Part shown: positions 8,236 to 15,259 of the stretch, piece by piece
Numbering within the stretch: position 1 is the first letter of the stretch
Layout of the letters: each line of letters starts with the position of its first letter
Source of the DNA: Bifidobacterium eulemuris
GTDB lineage: Bacteria; Actinomycetota; Actinomycetes; Actinomycetales; Bifidobacteriaceae
Assembly: GCF_014898155.1 (NCBI RefSeq)
Contig: NZ_CP062938.1
Coordinates: forward strand, 1,488,001-1,552,000
Direction of reading: 5' to 3'
DNA: 64,000 nt
Position numbers and translations under genes: made by a program
Notes under the pieces: model-generated
The model's database searches: none
Seen by the model: only the letters and a program-made list of their open reading frames with translations
Told to the model about the DNA's origin: nothing

Positions 8236-9984
8236 CTACGCGGCGGTCTTGTCCAGCGCGGCCTTGGCCCTGCGCTGTTTGACGAATCCGACCACGAACA
8301 GGGCGATCACGGCGACGGCCGCCAGCGCCTGGGCCACCAGGGTTTCGACGTACGGGTAGAAGCCGAGCCAATCGTTGGTGGGCACGCCTTCGAGGTAGAT
8401 GCCGCTCAGCACATCGCCTTCGATCAGCGAATGCACGCCGCCGCCGGCGAAGATGACGACCAGAATGGACATCAGGATGCTGGTGACGAGGAAGAACGGG
8501 CCGATCGGAATCCTCACGGAGGTGAAGCGGATGATCACGAACACGATCACCAGCACCACGGCCGCGGCGATGCCGCCGATCCACATGCCCTGCGAATCCT
8601 GGGTCATCGAATAGATCGACTGGTAGAAGATCACGGTTTCGGCGCCCTCGCGGAACACGGCGAGGAAGCTCAGCATGGCGAGCGAGACCACCGTGCCCAG
8701 CGTGGTCTTCTCGGCGGCGCCCACGGTGGTGTTCGCCGCGGCGACCGCGGATTCGGTTTTGGTGCGGATGTACCGGTTCCATGCCTCGACGCTGGACTTG
8801 TTGAGCATCCAGTTGCTGGTCCACAGCAGCATGCACATGGCGATAAGCGCGCACACGCCCTCCATGGTCTCCTGCACCGGACCGGAGCCGCCGAACAGCA
8901 GCATGAAGACCACGGCGACGATGCCCGAGCCGATCAGACCCACGACCACGCCGAGGTAGATCCACTTGGTGAAGCGCTTGTTGCCGGATTTCACCAGATA
9001 GGCGATGATGGCGGCCACGACGAGCAGCGCCTCGAGTCCCTCGCGCACGAGGATCAGGAAGGCCTGTCCGATGGAGCTGGTGACCCACTTGGTGAAGCCG
9101 CTCACGTTATCGCCCGCGCCGCCGTCGAGTTCGGCGCCGTCCTCGACGAGCATGGCGCTGAGCTCTTCGATGTATTGGGTGGCGTCCTCGCCCTTGACCA
9201 TGGCCTTGCGCGCGTTCTTGAAGGTGCTTTCCACCTTGGAGACGCGGTCGCCGCCGATGGCGTTCATCACGTTCTTCTCGAAGCCGAGCTTCTCGTAGTA
9301 CTGGTAGTAGGCGTTGTTCACGCCGTCCGAACCCTTGGTGCCGTCGGTTTTGGAGTCCTCGAGCGCCTGGTCGAGGATTTCGACCATTTCGGCGGCCACA
9401 TCGCTCCACGAGCGGTCGCCGCGGCCGGTGTTCTTGTTCACCTTGTTGGCGTCGAGCACCTCACGCTCGGCCTTGGTCTTCTCCTCGCGAGCCTTGGCGT
9501 AGTCGCGCGGGGCGGCGAGGTCGGCGTTGGCGTCGAGTGTGGCGGCGGTGGCGTCGAGTTCGGCGCTCAGCGCGGCGGTCTGCGTCTCGATCTCGGCTTC
9601 GGAGCCCTGCTTGTAGGCCAGCTGCTGGATGGATCTGAACTGCTGGGTCTGCGATTGGTAGGTCTCCGCGCCGATGGTGTCGTTGGTCACGGTCGCGAAA
9701 TTGGAGGCGACGTAGATGGCGTTGAGCGCGGCGCTGAAGTCGGCCGCCGCTCCGGCGCGGTCGCCGTCCTGATAGGTCTGCGCGCCTTCGGCCAGACGCT
9801 CGTCGATCGCGTCGGCGATGGCGCTCCACGAATCGTAGTCGGCATCGTCCTCATCCGCATGGGCCGTAACCGGTGCCATCATCGCGGCCATCATCAGCGC
9901 CGCCACGAGCAGCGCCAACCATGCGCCCAGCTTCGCCGTCGCGCGGCCGGTGCCGCGGGATGCCGTCGCCATGCGTGCAGACAT
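8236..9984 (-). CDS. FTR1/EfeU-family iron permease with extracytoplasmic N-terminal domain
   Basis: A 582-residue protein. A signal peptide (residues ~20-45, ending near THADEDD-type acidic residues) precedes a helical extracytoplasmic domain of about 250 residues and then seven membrane helices. Both family iron-binding motifs are present: REGLE (about residues 314-318) and REGAE (about 444-448). FTR1/EfeU proteins translocate iron coupled to its oxidation state. The start ATG has AGAGGAAC upstream, favouring it over a 95-codon-longer frame. It is the first gene of the iron operon; co-encoded P19, DUF2318, ABC and FMN-binding genes fit a P19-type system rather than EfeUOB, because no EfeO or EfeB is present. 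Confidence 0.93.
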   Translation of the reverse strand: MSARMATASRGTGRATAKLGAWLALLVAALMMAAMMAPVTAHADEDDADYDSWSAIADAIDERLAEGAQTYQDGDRAGAAADFSAALNAIYVASNFATVTNDTIGAETYQSQTQQFRSIQQLAYKQGSEAEIETQTAALSAELDATAATLDANADLAAPRDYAKAREEKTKAEREVLDANKVNKNTGRGDRSWSDVAAEMVEILDQALEDSKTDGTKGSDGVNNAYYQYYEKLGFEKNVMNAIGGDRVSKVESTFKNARKAMVKGEDATQYIEELSAMLVEDGAELDGGAGDNVSGFTKWVTSSIGQAFLILVREGLEALLVVAAIIAYLVKSGNKRFTKWIYLGVVVGLIGSGIVAVVFMLLFGGSGPVQETMEGVCALIAMCMLLWTSNWMLNKSSVEAWNRYIRTKTESAVAAANTTVGAAEKTTLGTVVSLAMLSFLAVFREGAETVIFYQSIYSMTQDSQGMWIGGIAAAVVLVIVFVIIRFTSVRIPIGPFFLVTSILMSILVVIFAGGGVHSLIEGDVLSGIYLEGVPTNDWLGFYPYVETLVAQALAAVAVIALFVVGFVKQRRAKAALDKTAA

Positions 9985-10230
9985 GCCTGTTCCTCTCTCA
10001 TCAGGGTGCGTCTTTGGGAAATCCAAAGCATCACGATAGAGAAAAAAATTCTCGAACAACAGTCTTGTTTTTCCGATGTTCTTGGTGTATAAGACGCCGT
10101 TTTCGACTGCGAAAAAGCACAGTATCGCGCCTTCGACGCCACCGGGCCGCCGGTGGCCGCCGGCGAAACGTCTCTTATTGTGGTCACACCCGAGCGATGT
10201 TCCGCATTGTGGACAGAGCCGGCGAGCGAA

Positions 10231-10361
10231 ATTACGCGAAATCCGGCCGACCTCCGTAATATGCGCCACTGATCGGCAGTCAGCGACGTCATTTACGCGG
10301 CAAACGGCGGAGTTCCGTAATTTGCGCCACTGACTTGATCTCAGCGATCGGATTTACGCGG
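10231..10361. repeat. Three imperfect 61-bp repeats with TTACG...CGTAA dyads
   Basis: TTACGCG occurs at 10232, 10293 and 10354, exactly 61 bp apart; CCGTAAT-TGCGCCACTGA occurs at 10254 and 10315, also 61 bp apart. Each TTACG is matched by CGTAA about 18 bp further on, so every complete unit carries an inverted repeat. A multi-site operator is the simplest reading. Confidence 0.8.
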
Positions 10362-10392
10362 GCCGCCCGGCTCCATGGCTGCCCGGCCCCAT

Positions 10393-10452
10393 GGCCACGC
10401 CACGGCCGAGTCACGGCCGGAGTCACGGTCAAGACACGGCTCAGCACGGCCG
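10393..10452. repeat. Degenerate ACGGCC tandem repeat
   Basis: About five copies of a 10-12-bp unit close to CACGGCCGAGT. The period is irregular. No function is apparent. Confidence 0.5.
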
Positions 10453-10616
10453 CGTCTTGCCCCATACGACCCCGGCTTTCAGGAAGCGTTCAGGTTTTGC
10501 TGAGAGGTATAACAGTAACGAACAAGAAAACGCACACAAAGCGCGACCATAGTGGTGGCGTAGTCCTGACCGCTGGCGGCGGAGTCGCCGCCGCACGAGA
10601 ACTGGAGAAGTATCGC

Positions 10617-11999
10617 ATGTTCGTCCTCAGCAACGCCTGGTCGGCGTTGATGCGCCATAAAGGGCGCTCCGCCGTGACCGTAGCCATTGTTCTGGTGGTC
10701 GTTTTCGGCACCATGACGGCAGCCGCAATCGTGCAGGCGAACACCGAAGCCACCGGTTCCACCCGCGCCGAGCAGACCGCCAACGCCTCCATCCGCCCGA
10801 CCGCGGCCACGTGGAAGAAGGTCTCCCCGACCGATTCCTCGTCCACGGAACAGTATCTGACCTGGAGCGACTACACCACCTACGCCACCGCGGCCCAGAA
10901 CGCGGGGCTCAGCTACGACTTCACCGTCACCGAAACCGTTCCGGTGCGCGCCACGGAGGGCATCACCGCCCTGTCCGGCGGCAGCATCGACGGCGAGGAC
11001 GACGACACCACCGGCGGCGCGCTGATCTGGCGCGCGTTCTACACGCTGGACGCGGCGCACGCCAACGACATGGGCCGCTACAAGGTGATCGAAGGCAAGC
11101 ACCTGAACTACAGCACCAGCACCACGGACGTCACCGGCGCGCTGATCTCGCAGGCCTTCGCCGACGAGAACGGTCTGGAGGTCGGCGACACCTTCGAAGT
11201 GGCCACCGCGACCGACGCCGAGACCACCTATGAGCTCACCGTGCGCGGCATCTACGAATACGTGGCCGACTCCGACGTCGACAATCCGGTGACCGCAGCG
11301 CGCAACCGCGAGAACGCGATCTACACGAACTACCCTGCCTTCTCCAACGCCGGCCTGGATCCGACCTCCAGCGACGATGTGAGCGGCTGGGCCGTCCCCG
11401 ACCTCGACGTGCTGTTCAACCCCGGCACCGCCGATTCGTACGATTCCTTCGTCACCGCGGTGCAGGACTCCGGCGAGCTGGACGGCTACGAGGTGTCCTC
11501 GCCTTCGCTGGAGGCTTACGACGCTTCGATCGCCCCGCTGTCGAGCGCCGCCTCCACCGCCCGCGTGGTGGGCATCGTTCTGGCTGTGGCCGGTGGCGTG
11601 GTTGTGCTGGCATTGGCGCTGGCGGGTGTGTGCGCCCGCTCCCGCCGCGATGAGATCGGCATGGCCCTGGCCTCCGGCGTGACCCGCGGACGGCTGGGAT
11701 GGCAGTTCATGCTTGAGGTGTTCATCACCGCATTGCCCGCGCTGGCCGTCGGCATACTGGCAGGCGGATTCCTCGCCAAGCCGGTCGGCTCCGCCCTGGT
11801 GTCGTATGAGACGCCGGTCGACTCCAGCCTGGTCTGGCATTCCGTGTGGATCGGGTTGGGCGCCGTTCTGGCGATCGCCATCGTGACCGCGCTGCGCACC
11901 GTGGCGTTCACGACGCCGCAGTTGTTCGCCGCGGAAACCCCCGCCGCCACCGATTCCACCACCCATGACAACGATGCCGATACGGAGGCCCAGGCATGA
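10617..11999 (+). CDS. FtsX-like ABC transporter permease
   Basis: A 460-residue protein: N-terminal helix (VTVAIVLVVVFGTMTAAAIV), a long extracytoplasmic domain (about residues 50-310) and three C-terminal helices (around VVGIVLAVAGGVVVLALALA and later segments) with the FtsX-type SRRDEIGMALASGVTRG segment. The ATG at 10617 has GGAGAAG upstream and starts MFVLSNAWSALMRHKGRS, the usual entry of this family; a longer frame from 10335 crosses the repeat array and is unsupported. Its stop overlaps the next ATG (ATGA), so it is coupled to the ATPase-like gene. Such pairs act in envelope or peptide-related processes; the substrate is unknown. Confidence 0.9.
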   Translation: MFVLSNAWSALMRHKGRSAVTVAIVLVVVFGTMTAAAIVQANTEATGSTRAEQTANASIRPTAATWKKVSPTDSSSTEQYLTWSDYTTYATAAQNAGLSYDFTVTETVPVRATEGITALSGGSIDGEDDDTTGGALIWRAFYTLDAAHANDMGRYKVIEGKHLNYSTSTTDVTGALISQAFADENGLEVGDTFEVATATDAETTYELTVRGIYEYVADSDVDNPVTAARNRENAIYTNYPAFSNAGLDPTSSDDVSGWAVPDLDVLFNPGTADSYDSFVTAVQDSGELDGYEVSSPSLEAYDASIAPLSSAASTARVVGIVLAVAGGVVVLALALAGVCARSRRDEIGMALASGVTRGRLGWQFMLEVFITALPALAVGILAGGFLAKPVGSALVSYETPVDSSLVWHSVWIGLGAVLAIAIVTALRTVAFTTPQLFAAETPAATDSTTHDNDADTEAQA

Positions 12000-13339
12000 G
12001 CGAGAACGACGCGATGAACGAGGAGAACGCGATGGACGAGACCCTGAAGAGCGAGACCGAAGCCGAAGACACCGCGACGTCCCAAGCCGTTGAGGCCGCG
12101 GAAACGGACACCAGCGGCGAGGCCGTGGACGAATCCGTCAACGAGCCCGCCGCAACAGGCGAGGATTCCGAGGATGGCAACGCCACGGACGAATCCGAGG
12201 CGACCGCCGGCGACGAAAGCGGCGACGACGAACCCGCCGAGGAGCCCGCGTCGGTCGAGTTCAGCATCGTGTTCGACGAGGATGCGGACGAGGACCTCGT
12301 CGCCTTCGACGAGCCGGAACCCACCGACGGTCTTGACGCGCTTGGCCTCACCGACGACTTCTCCATCCCGGCCGATATCGCCGCGGAAGCGGAGGCGGAC
12401 GCCGATGGGGAGGCGGATGCCGACGACACCGCGACCGATGAGGATTTCGCCGTGCCGCGCAGCTCCTCGGCGGAGATCACCGCAGGCAACGCCCGCCATG
12501 TCGACGAGACGCTGAAGCTGGCGCAACAGGACGCCGACGCCGCCGAGGAAACCGTCGACGGCCATCCCGTCGACCATGCCGCGGCCGCCGAACCGGCCAC
12601 CTCGCTCGCCTCACGCATCGACCGCGAGATCATCAGCAACAACGAGAACGCGATCCTGCTCAAGTCGTACCCCACCTTCTCCTTCAACAAGGTGACGCTG
12701 GCCGGCGCCAAAGGCAAGGTCGACATCTTCAGCGAGTTGGATTTCGCCTGCCATGCGGGCCATACCTACGCCCTCATGCCGGTCGGCGACGAGGATATGG
12801 ATATCCCCACCGACGCCAAGCGCGTCGCGCTGATGGGGCTGATGAGCGGCATGACGCTGCCGACATCCGGCATGGTGATGAACAAAAGCGCGAACCTGCA
12901 GGAGCTGGAGCCCATCGAATTGCGCGGCCACCGCCTCGGTCTGGTGCCGCAACGCTACGCCGTGCGCCCGGATCTCGACGCCGAACGCAACGTGCTGTAC
13001 GCGATGGAGGCCTCGAACCGCAACTTCCTCAAGCCCAAGCCGGTGATCGCCCGCGAGCTGCTGGATCTGGTCGGCTTCGACGAAGCCGTCACCGGCGTGG
13101 CTGTCGGCACGCTGCCGACGGTGCAGCAGCGTCTGGTCGCCATCGCCCGCGCCATCAGCACCGAAGCGCAGGTGCTGATCCTCGACGAACCGACCCGCGG
13201 ACTGAATGATGACGAAGCCGTGACGGTGCTGAAGGCGCTGGCCAAACTGGCGCACAGTGGCGATCCGAAGCATTGCGTGATCATCGTCACCACCGACCAG
13301 GAGGTCGCCGACACCGCCGACCAGATCATCCGCGTCTGA
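11996..13339 (+). CDS. ABC ATPase-like protein with degenerate Walker A and acidic N-terminal extension
   Basis: 447 residues. The first ~205 residues are a low-complexity Glu/Asp/Ala/Thr-rich segment. The rest (about 215-447) has the ABC ATPase layout: a beta-strand entry (SFNKVTLAGAKGK), a Q-loop-like LGLVPQRYAV, a weak signature region (VGTLPTVQQRLVAIARA), an intact Walker B (VLILDEPT, near residues 391-398) and an H-loop region where TTD replaces the usual TH(D/N). The position expected for G-x-x-G-x-G-K-S/T reads PVGDEDMDIPTDAKRV, so no P-loop is visible. It overlaps the permease gene by 4 bp. It could be a non-hydrolysing partner or a divergent ATPase. Confidence 0.85.
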   Translation: MSENDAMNEENAMDETLKSETEAEDTATSQAVEAAETDTSGEAVDESVNEPAATGEDSEDGNATDESEATAGDESGDDEPAEEPASVEFSIVFDEDADEDLVAFDEPEPTDGLDALGLTDDFSIPADIAAEAEADADGEADADDTATDEDFAVPRSSSAEITAGNARHVDETLKLAQQDADAAEETVDGHPVDHAAAAEPATSLASRIDREIISNNENAILLKSYPTFSFNKVTLAGAKGKVDIFSELDFACHAGHTYALMPVGDEDMDIPTDAKRVALMGLMSGMTLPTSGMVMNKSANLQELEPIELRGHRLGLVPQRYAVRPDLDAERNVLYAMEASNRNFLKPKPVIARELLDLVGFDEAVTGVAVGTLPTVQQRLVAIARAISTEAQVLILDEPTRGLNDDEAVTVLKALAKLAHSGDPKHCVIIVTTDQEVADTADQIIRV

Positions 13340-13367
13340 CGGCGCGCCAGCGGCCATCCCATACCAT

Positions 13368-13403
13368 CGAACGCCCGGCCCGACATCACGGACCGGGCGT
13401 TCG
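13368..13403. terminator. Bidirectional hairpin between convergent genes
   Basis: An 11-bp perfect stem (CGAACGCCCGG/CCGGGCGTTCG) around a 14-nt loop sits between the plus-strand ATPase-like gene and the minus-strand HD gene. No strong T-tract on either side. Confidence 0.65.
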
Positions 13404-13422
13404 CATATCCGACGGGCGGACT

Positions 13423-14127
13423 TCAGATCATGCGCATGCCGTATTCGGCGGCCAGCGCGGGAATATCCGGCACGCCGTATTGTTCGACGGCGTCAAGCCA
13501 GCGGCGTTTGTTCTCCTCGCCGAAACGCGCGGCGCGGTCCGTGTAGGCGTCCACGGAAAGGAATTTGGGCGGCACCGACTTGCTGTGGTATTTGTCGGCC
13601 ACCATCACCGCCTCCTGCTCGAGGTTCATCGGCACGTAGTCATCGGGCGGCAGCGGCAGGCCCTGGCGTTCCACATCCTCGCGCGTGAGTCCCACACCCG
13701 TGTGGTTGCGCGCGAACTGGGCGATCTCCTCGCTCACGCCCTCGCCGATCAGGTATTCGTAGCCCAGCAGACCGTGCAGGATATAGCGTTTTTTGCTGAA
13801 CTTAAGCTCCTCGCCGTCCGTGCCGTCGTGCTTCAACACGCGATAGGTGCCGATGTCATGCAGCAGGCCGCCGATCATCGTCAGACGCTCGTCCAACAGA
13901 CGCGGCGGCGTCGTGCCGCCCGTCACGCCGTCGGTCGGCGGCACCGCCTCGCCTTGGGGCAGCGTGCATTGGCGCACGAACAGCGCGTTGCGCCGGCGCG
14001 CCAGCTGGCAGGCGATTCGGGCCACGATCACGCAGTGGGTATGCACCAGCTCATAGGCCGCCTCGGAAGGCGCGATCTTCCTATGCAGCTCGTCGACTTG
14101 CTCCAATGTAGGCACGAATCCATCCAT
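13423..14127 (-). CDS. HD-domain phosphohydrolase-like protein
   Basis: About 234 residues. The HD-domain metal ligands are visible: HTHC (first His region, about residues 30-33), LLHDIGTY (the HD pair, near 83) and further conserved segments HGLLGYEYLIGEG and HTGVGLT. These fit the HDIG-type, YqeK-like or deoxynucleotide-hydrolase folds that hydrolyse nucleotides or phosphate esters. Start choice is uncertain: ATG at 14127 or an in-frame GTG at 14133, neither with a good ribosome-binding site. The gene lies 30 bp downstream of the glutamine amidotransferase gene on the same strand and may share its transcript. Confidence 0.85.
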   Translation of the reverse strand: MDGFVPTLEQVDELHRKIAPSEAAYELVHTHCVIVARIACQLARRRNALFVRQCTLPQGEAVPPTDGVTGGTTPPRLLDERLTMIGGLLHDIGTYRVLKHDGTDGEELKFSKKRYILHGLLGYEYLIGEGVSEEIAQFARNHTGVGLTREDVERQGLPLPPDDYVPMNLEQEAVMVADKYHSKSVPPKFLSVDAYTDRAARFGEENKRRWLDAVEQYGVPDIPALAAEYGMRMI

Positions 14128-14157
14128 GCCCACATTGTAGGCCGTCTGCCGCGCGAA

Positions 14158-15027
14158 TCAGATGGAACGCAGGTGGAAGGTGCCGTCGCGGTTGGAGGCC
14201 ACGATCATCTGATCGTTCTCCAACACATTCCAGCCCTCTTCGGCCGGCTGCTCGTATCCGGACGACGTCACCACCACGCCGGTTCCACGCCCCCGCTCGT
14301 CGCGCAACGCGCGATAGCGCATCACGCGGTAGTCGTGCGCCTGCTCGCCGCGGCCGTACTCCTCGTAGACCTCCACGATACGCGCGCTGGTGCGTTCGCG
14401 ACCGGCCGCGCACAAGGCGATGAACTGGTCGTTGCTTTGGATCATGCAGTTGTAGCTGGAGCGCGGGTACGCCTGCCGCAGTTCGCGCACCGCCTGCGAA
14501 ACGGCCTCGTCGAGGGCGAAGCCGAAGCCGATGTATTCGAGGATCACGGCGAAGAAAATCGCGGAGTCGCTGCGCCCGCCGGTGGAGAGGAACACGGGTT
14601 GGCTCACCGGATACGTGCGGTTGGTGGTGATGTTGCGGCCGTGCGAGTCGGAGATGTCGCCGTTGTGGATGAAGCTCAGTCCGTTGGCGAAGAACGGCTG
14701 CTGGTTCTCCATAATCAGAGGCAGATTCGAGCTGGCGAGCCGCAGATGCCATAAAGCGCCGCGCGCGGGCTCGCCGGACAGGGTCGCGAACGTGCTGTCG
14801 TGGCGCGCGGGGACGGTCGATTTGTACAGTTTGGTGTTCGTTTCGGGCGTGGGCGCGCCGCCATCGGCGGCGTCGGCGCGTTCGGCGGGGCTGACGACCT
14901 GCGCCACACCCCATCCGTCGTTATGGATTTCGGAAAGCTCGCGGAAGTCCGAGACGAGCCGGTCGCCCAGGATATCGCAAAGACTGGCGTTCTCGCCGGC
15001 CGTCGCGTATCCCAGTAATCTGCACAT
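14158..15027 (-). CDS. Class II glutamine amidotransferase domain protein
   Basis: 289 residues beginning MCRLLGYA, so Cys2 becomes the N-terminal nucleophile once Met is removed, the hallmark of class II (Ntn) glutamine amidotransferases. Further family motifs are HNDGWGVA, the LWHLRLASSN substrate loop and SFIHNGDIS (Gln binding). No synthetase domain is attached, as in YafJ/EgtC-type proteins that hydrolyse gamma-glutamyl bonds. The acceptor is unknown. A 22-bp perfect palindrome lies 37 bp upstream of the start and is a likely operator. Confidence 0.9.
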   Translation of the reverse strand: MCRLLGYATAGENASLCDILGDRLVSDFRELSEIHNDGWGVAQVVSPAERADAADGGAPTPETNTKLYKSTVPARHDSTFATLSGEPARGALWHLRLASSNLPLIMENQQPFFANGLSFIHNGDISDSHGRNITTNRTYPVSQPVFLSTGGRSDSAIFFAVILEYIGFGFALDEAVSQAVRELRQAYPRSSYNCMIQSNDQFIALCAAGRERTSARIVEVYEEYGRGEQAHDYRVMRYRALRDERGRGTGVVVTSSGYEQPAEEGWNVLENDQMIVASNRDGTFHLRSI

Positions 15028-15063
15028 AACAGCTCACCATAACGCACCTAGGTTACGACGTGC

Positions 15064-15085
15064 GGCAACGGTTATAACCGTTGCC
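15064..15085. promoter_or_regulatory. Perfect 22-bp palindrome upstream of the amidotransferase gene
   Basis: Half-site GGCAACGGTTA followed by its exact complement; the centre is TATA. A further TATAACCG half-copy follows at 15086-15093. Its position 37 bp before the minus-strand ATG suits a repressor operator. Confidence 0.7.
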
Positions 15086-15114
15086 TATAACCGCCTCATA
15101 CAGAACGGAATTCG

Positions 15115-15217
15115 AGTTTGGTGTGCCGGGTTCGTCGAACAGGGCGAATTTCGCACACCAAACTTTCGAATCAAACGTTTTACATGAGCGCCTCTCCGCA
15201 AAGCCACACACCAAACT
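15115..15217. repeat. Inverted and direct copies of AGTTTGGTGTG
   Basis: AGTTTGGTGTGC at 15115-15126 is matched by GCACACCAAACT at 15153-15164 (12-bp inverted repeat, 26-nt spacer), with a third copy CACACCAAACT at 15207-15217. The 232-bp gap between the amidotransferase and kup genes otherwise holds no gene. Confidence 0.75.
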
Positions 15218-15259
15218 CGGCATCGGACTGAAGAAGCCCGATACCGGGGGTGTCGAACG

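Larger units (their letters stand above)
9985..10616. other. 632-bp divergent intergenic region
   Basis: This separates the iron operon (minus strand) from the FtsX-like permease (plus strand). It contains an AT-rich stretch near 10040-10110 that probably holds the iron-operon promoter, the three-copy 61-bp dyad repeat at 10231-10361, and a degenerate ACGGCC-type repeat at 10393-10452. No protein-coding signal is convincing; the frames crossing it lack ribosome-binding sites. Confidence 0.6.

Noticed and set aside
9985..10120. DtxR/IdeR iron box upstream of the FTR1 gene
   Set aside because: I looked for a TTAGGTTAGGCTAACCTAA-like palindrome and did not find one; iron control may use another motif.
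10335..10616. Longer N-terminus for the FtsX-like permease
   Set aside because: The extra 94 codons cross the repeat arrays and lack conserved sequence; the ATG at 10617 has a good ribosome-binding site and a family-typical start.
15171..15180. Second LacI operator (TCAAACGTTT) like the one before GH120
   Set aside because: Only the central 8 bp are symmetric, and it is not placed before a sugar gene; one chance match is expected.
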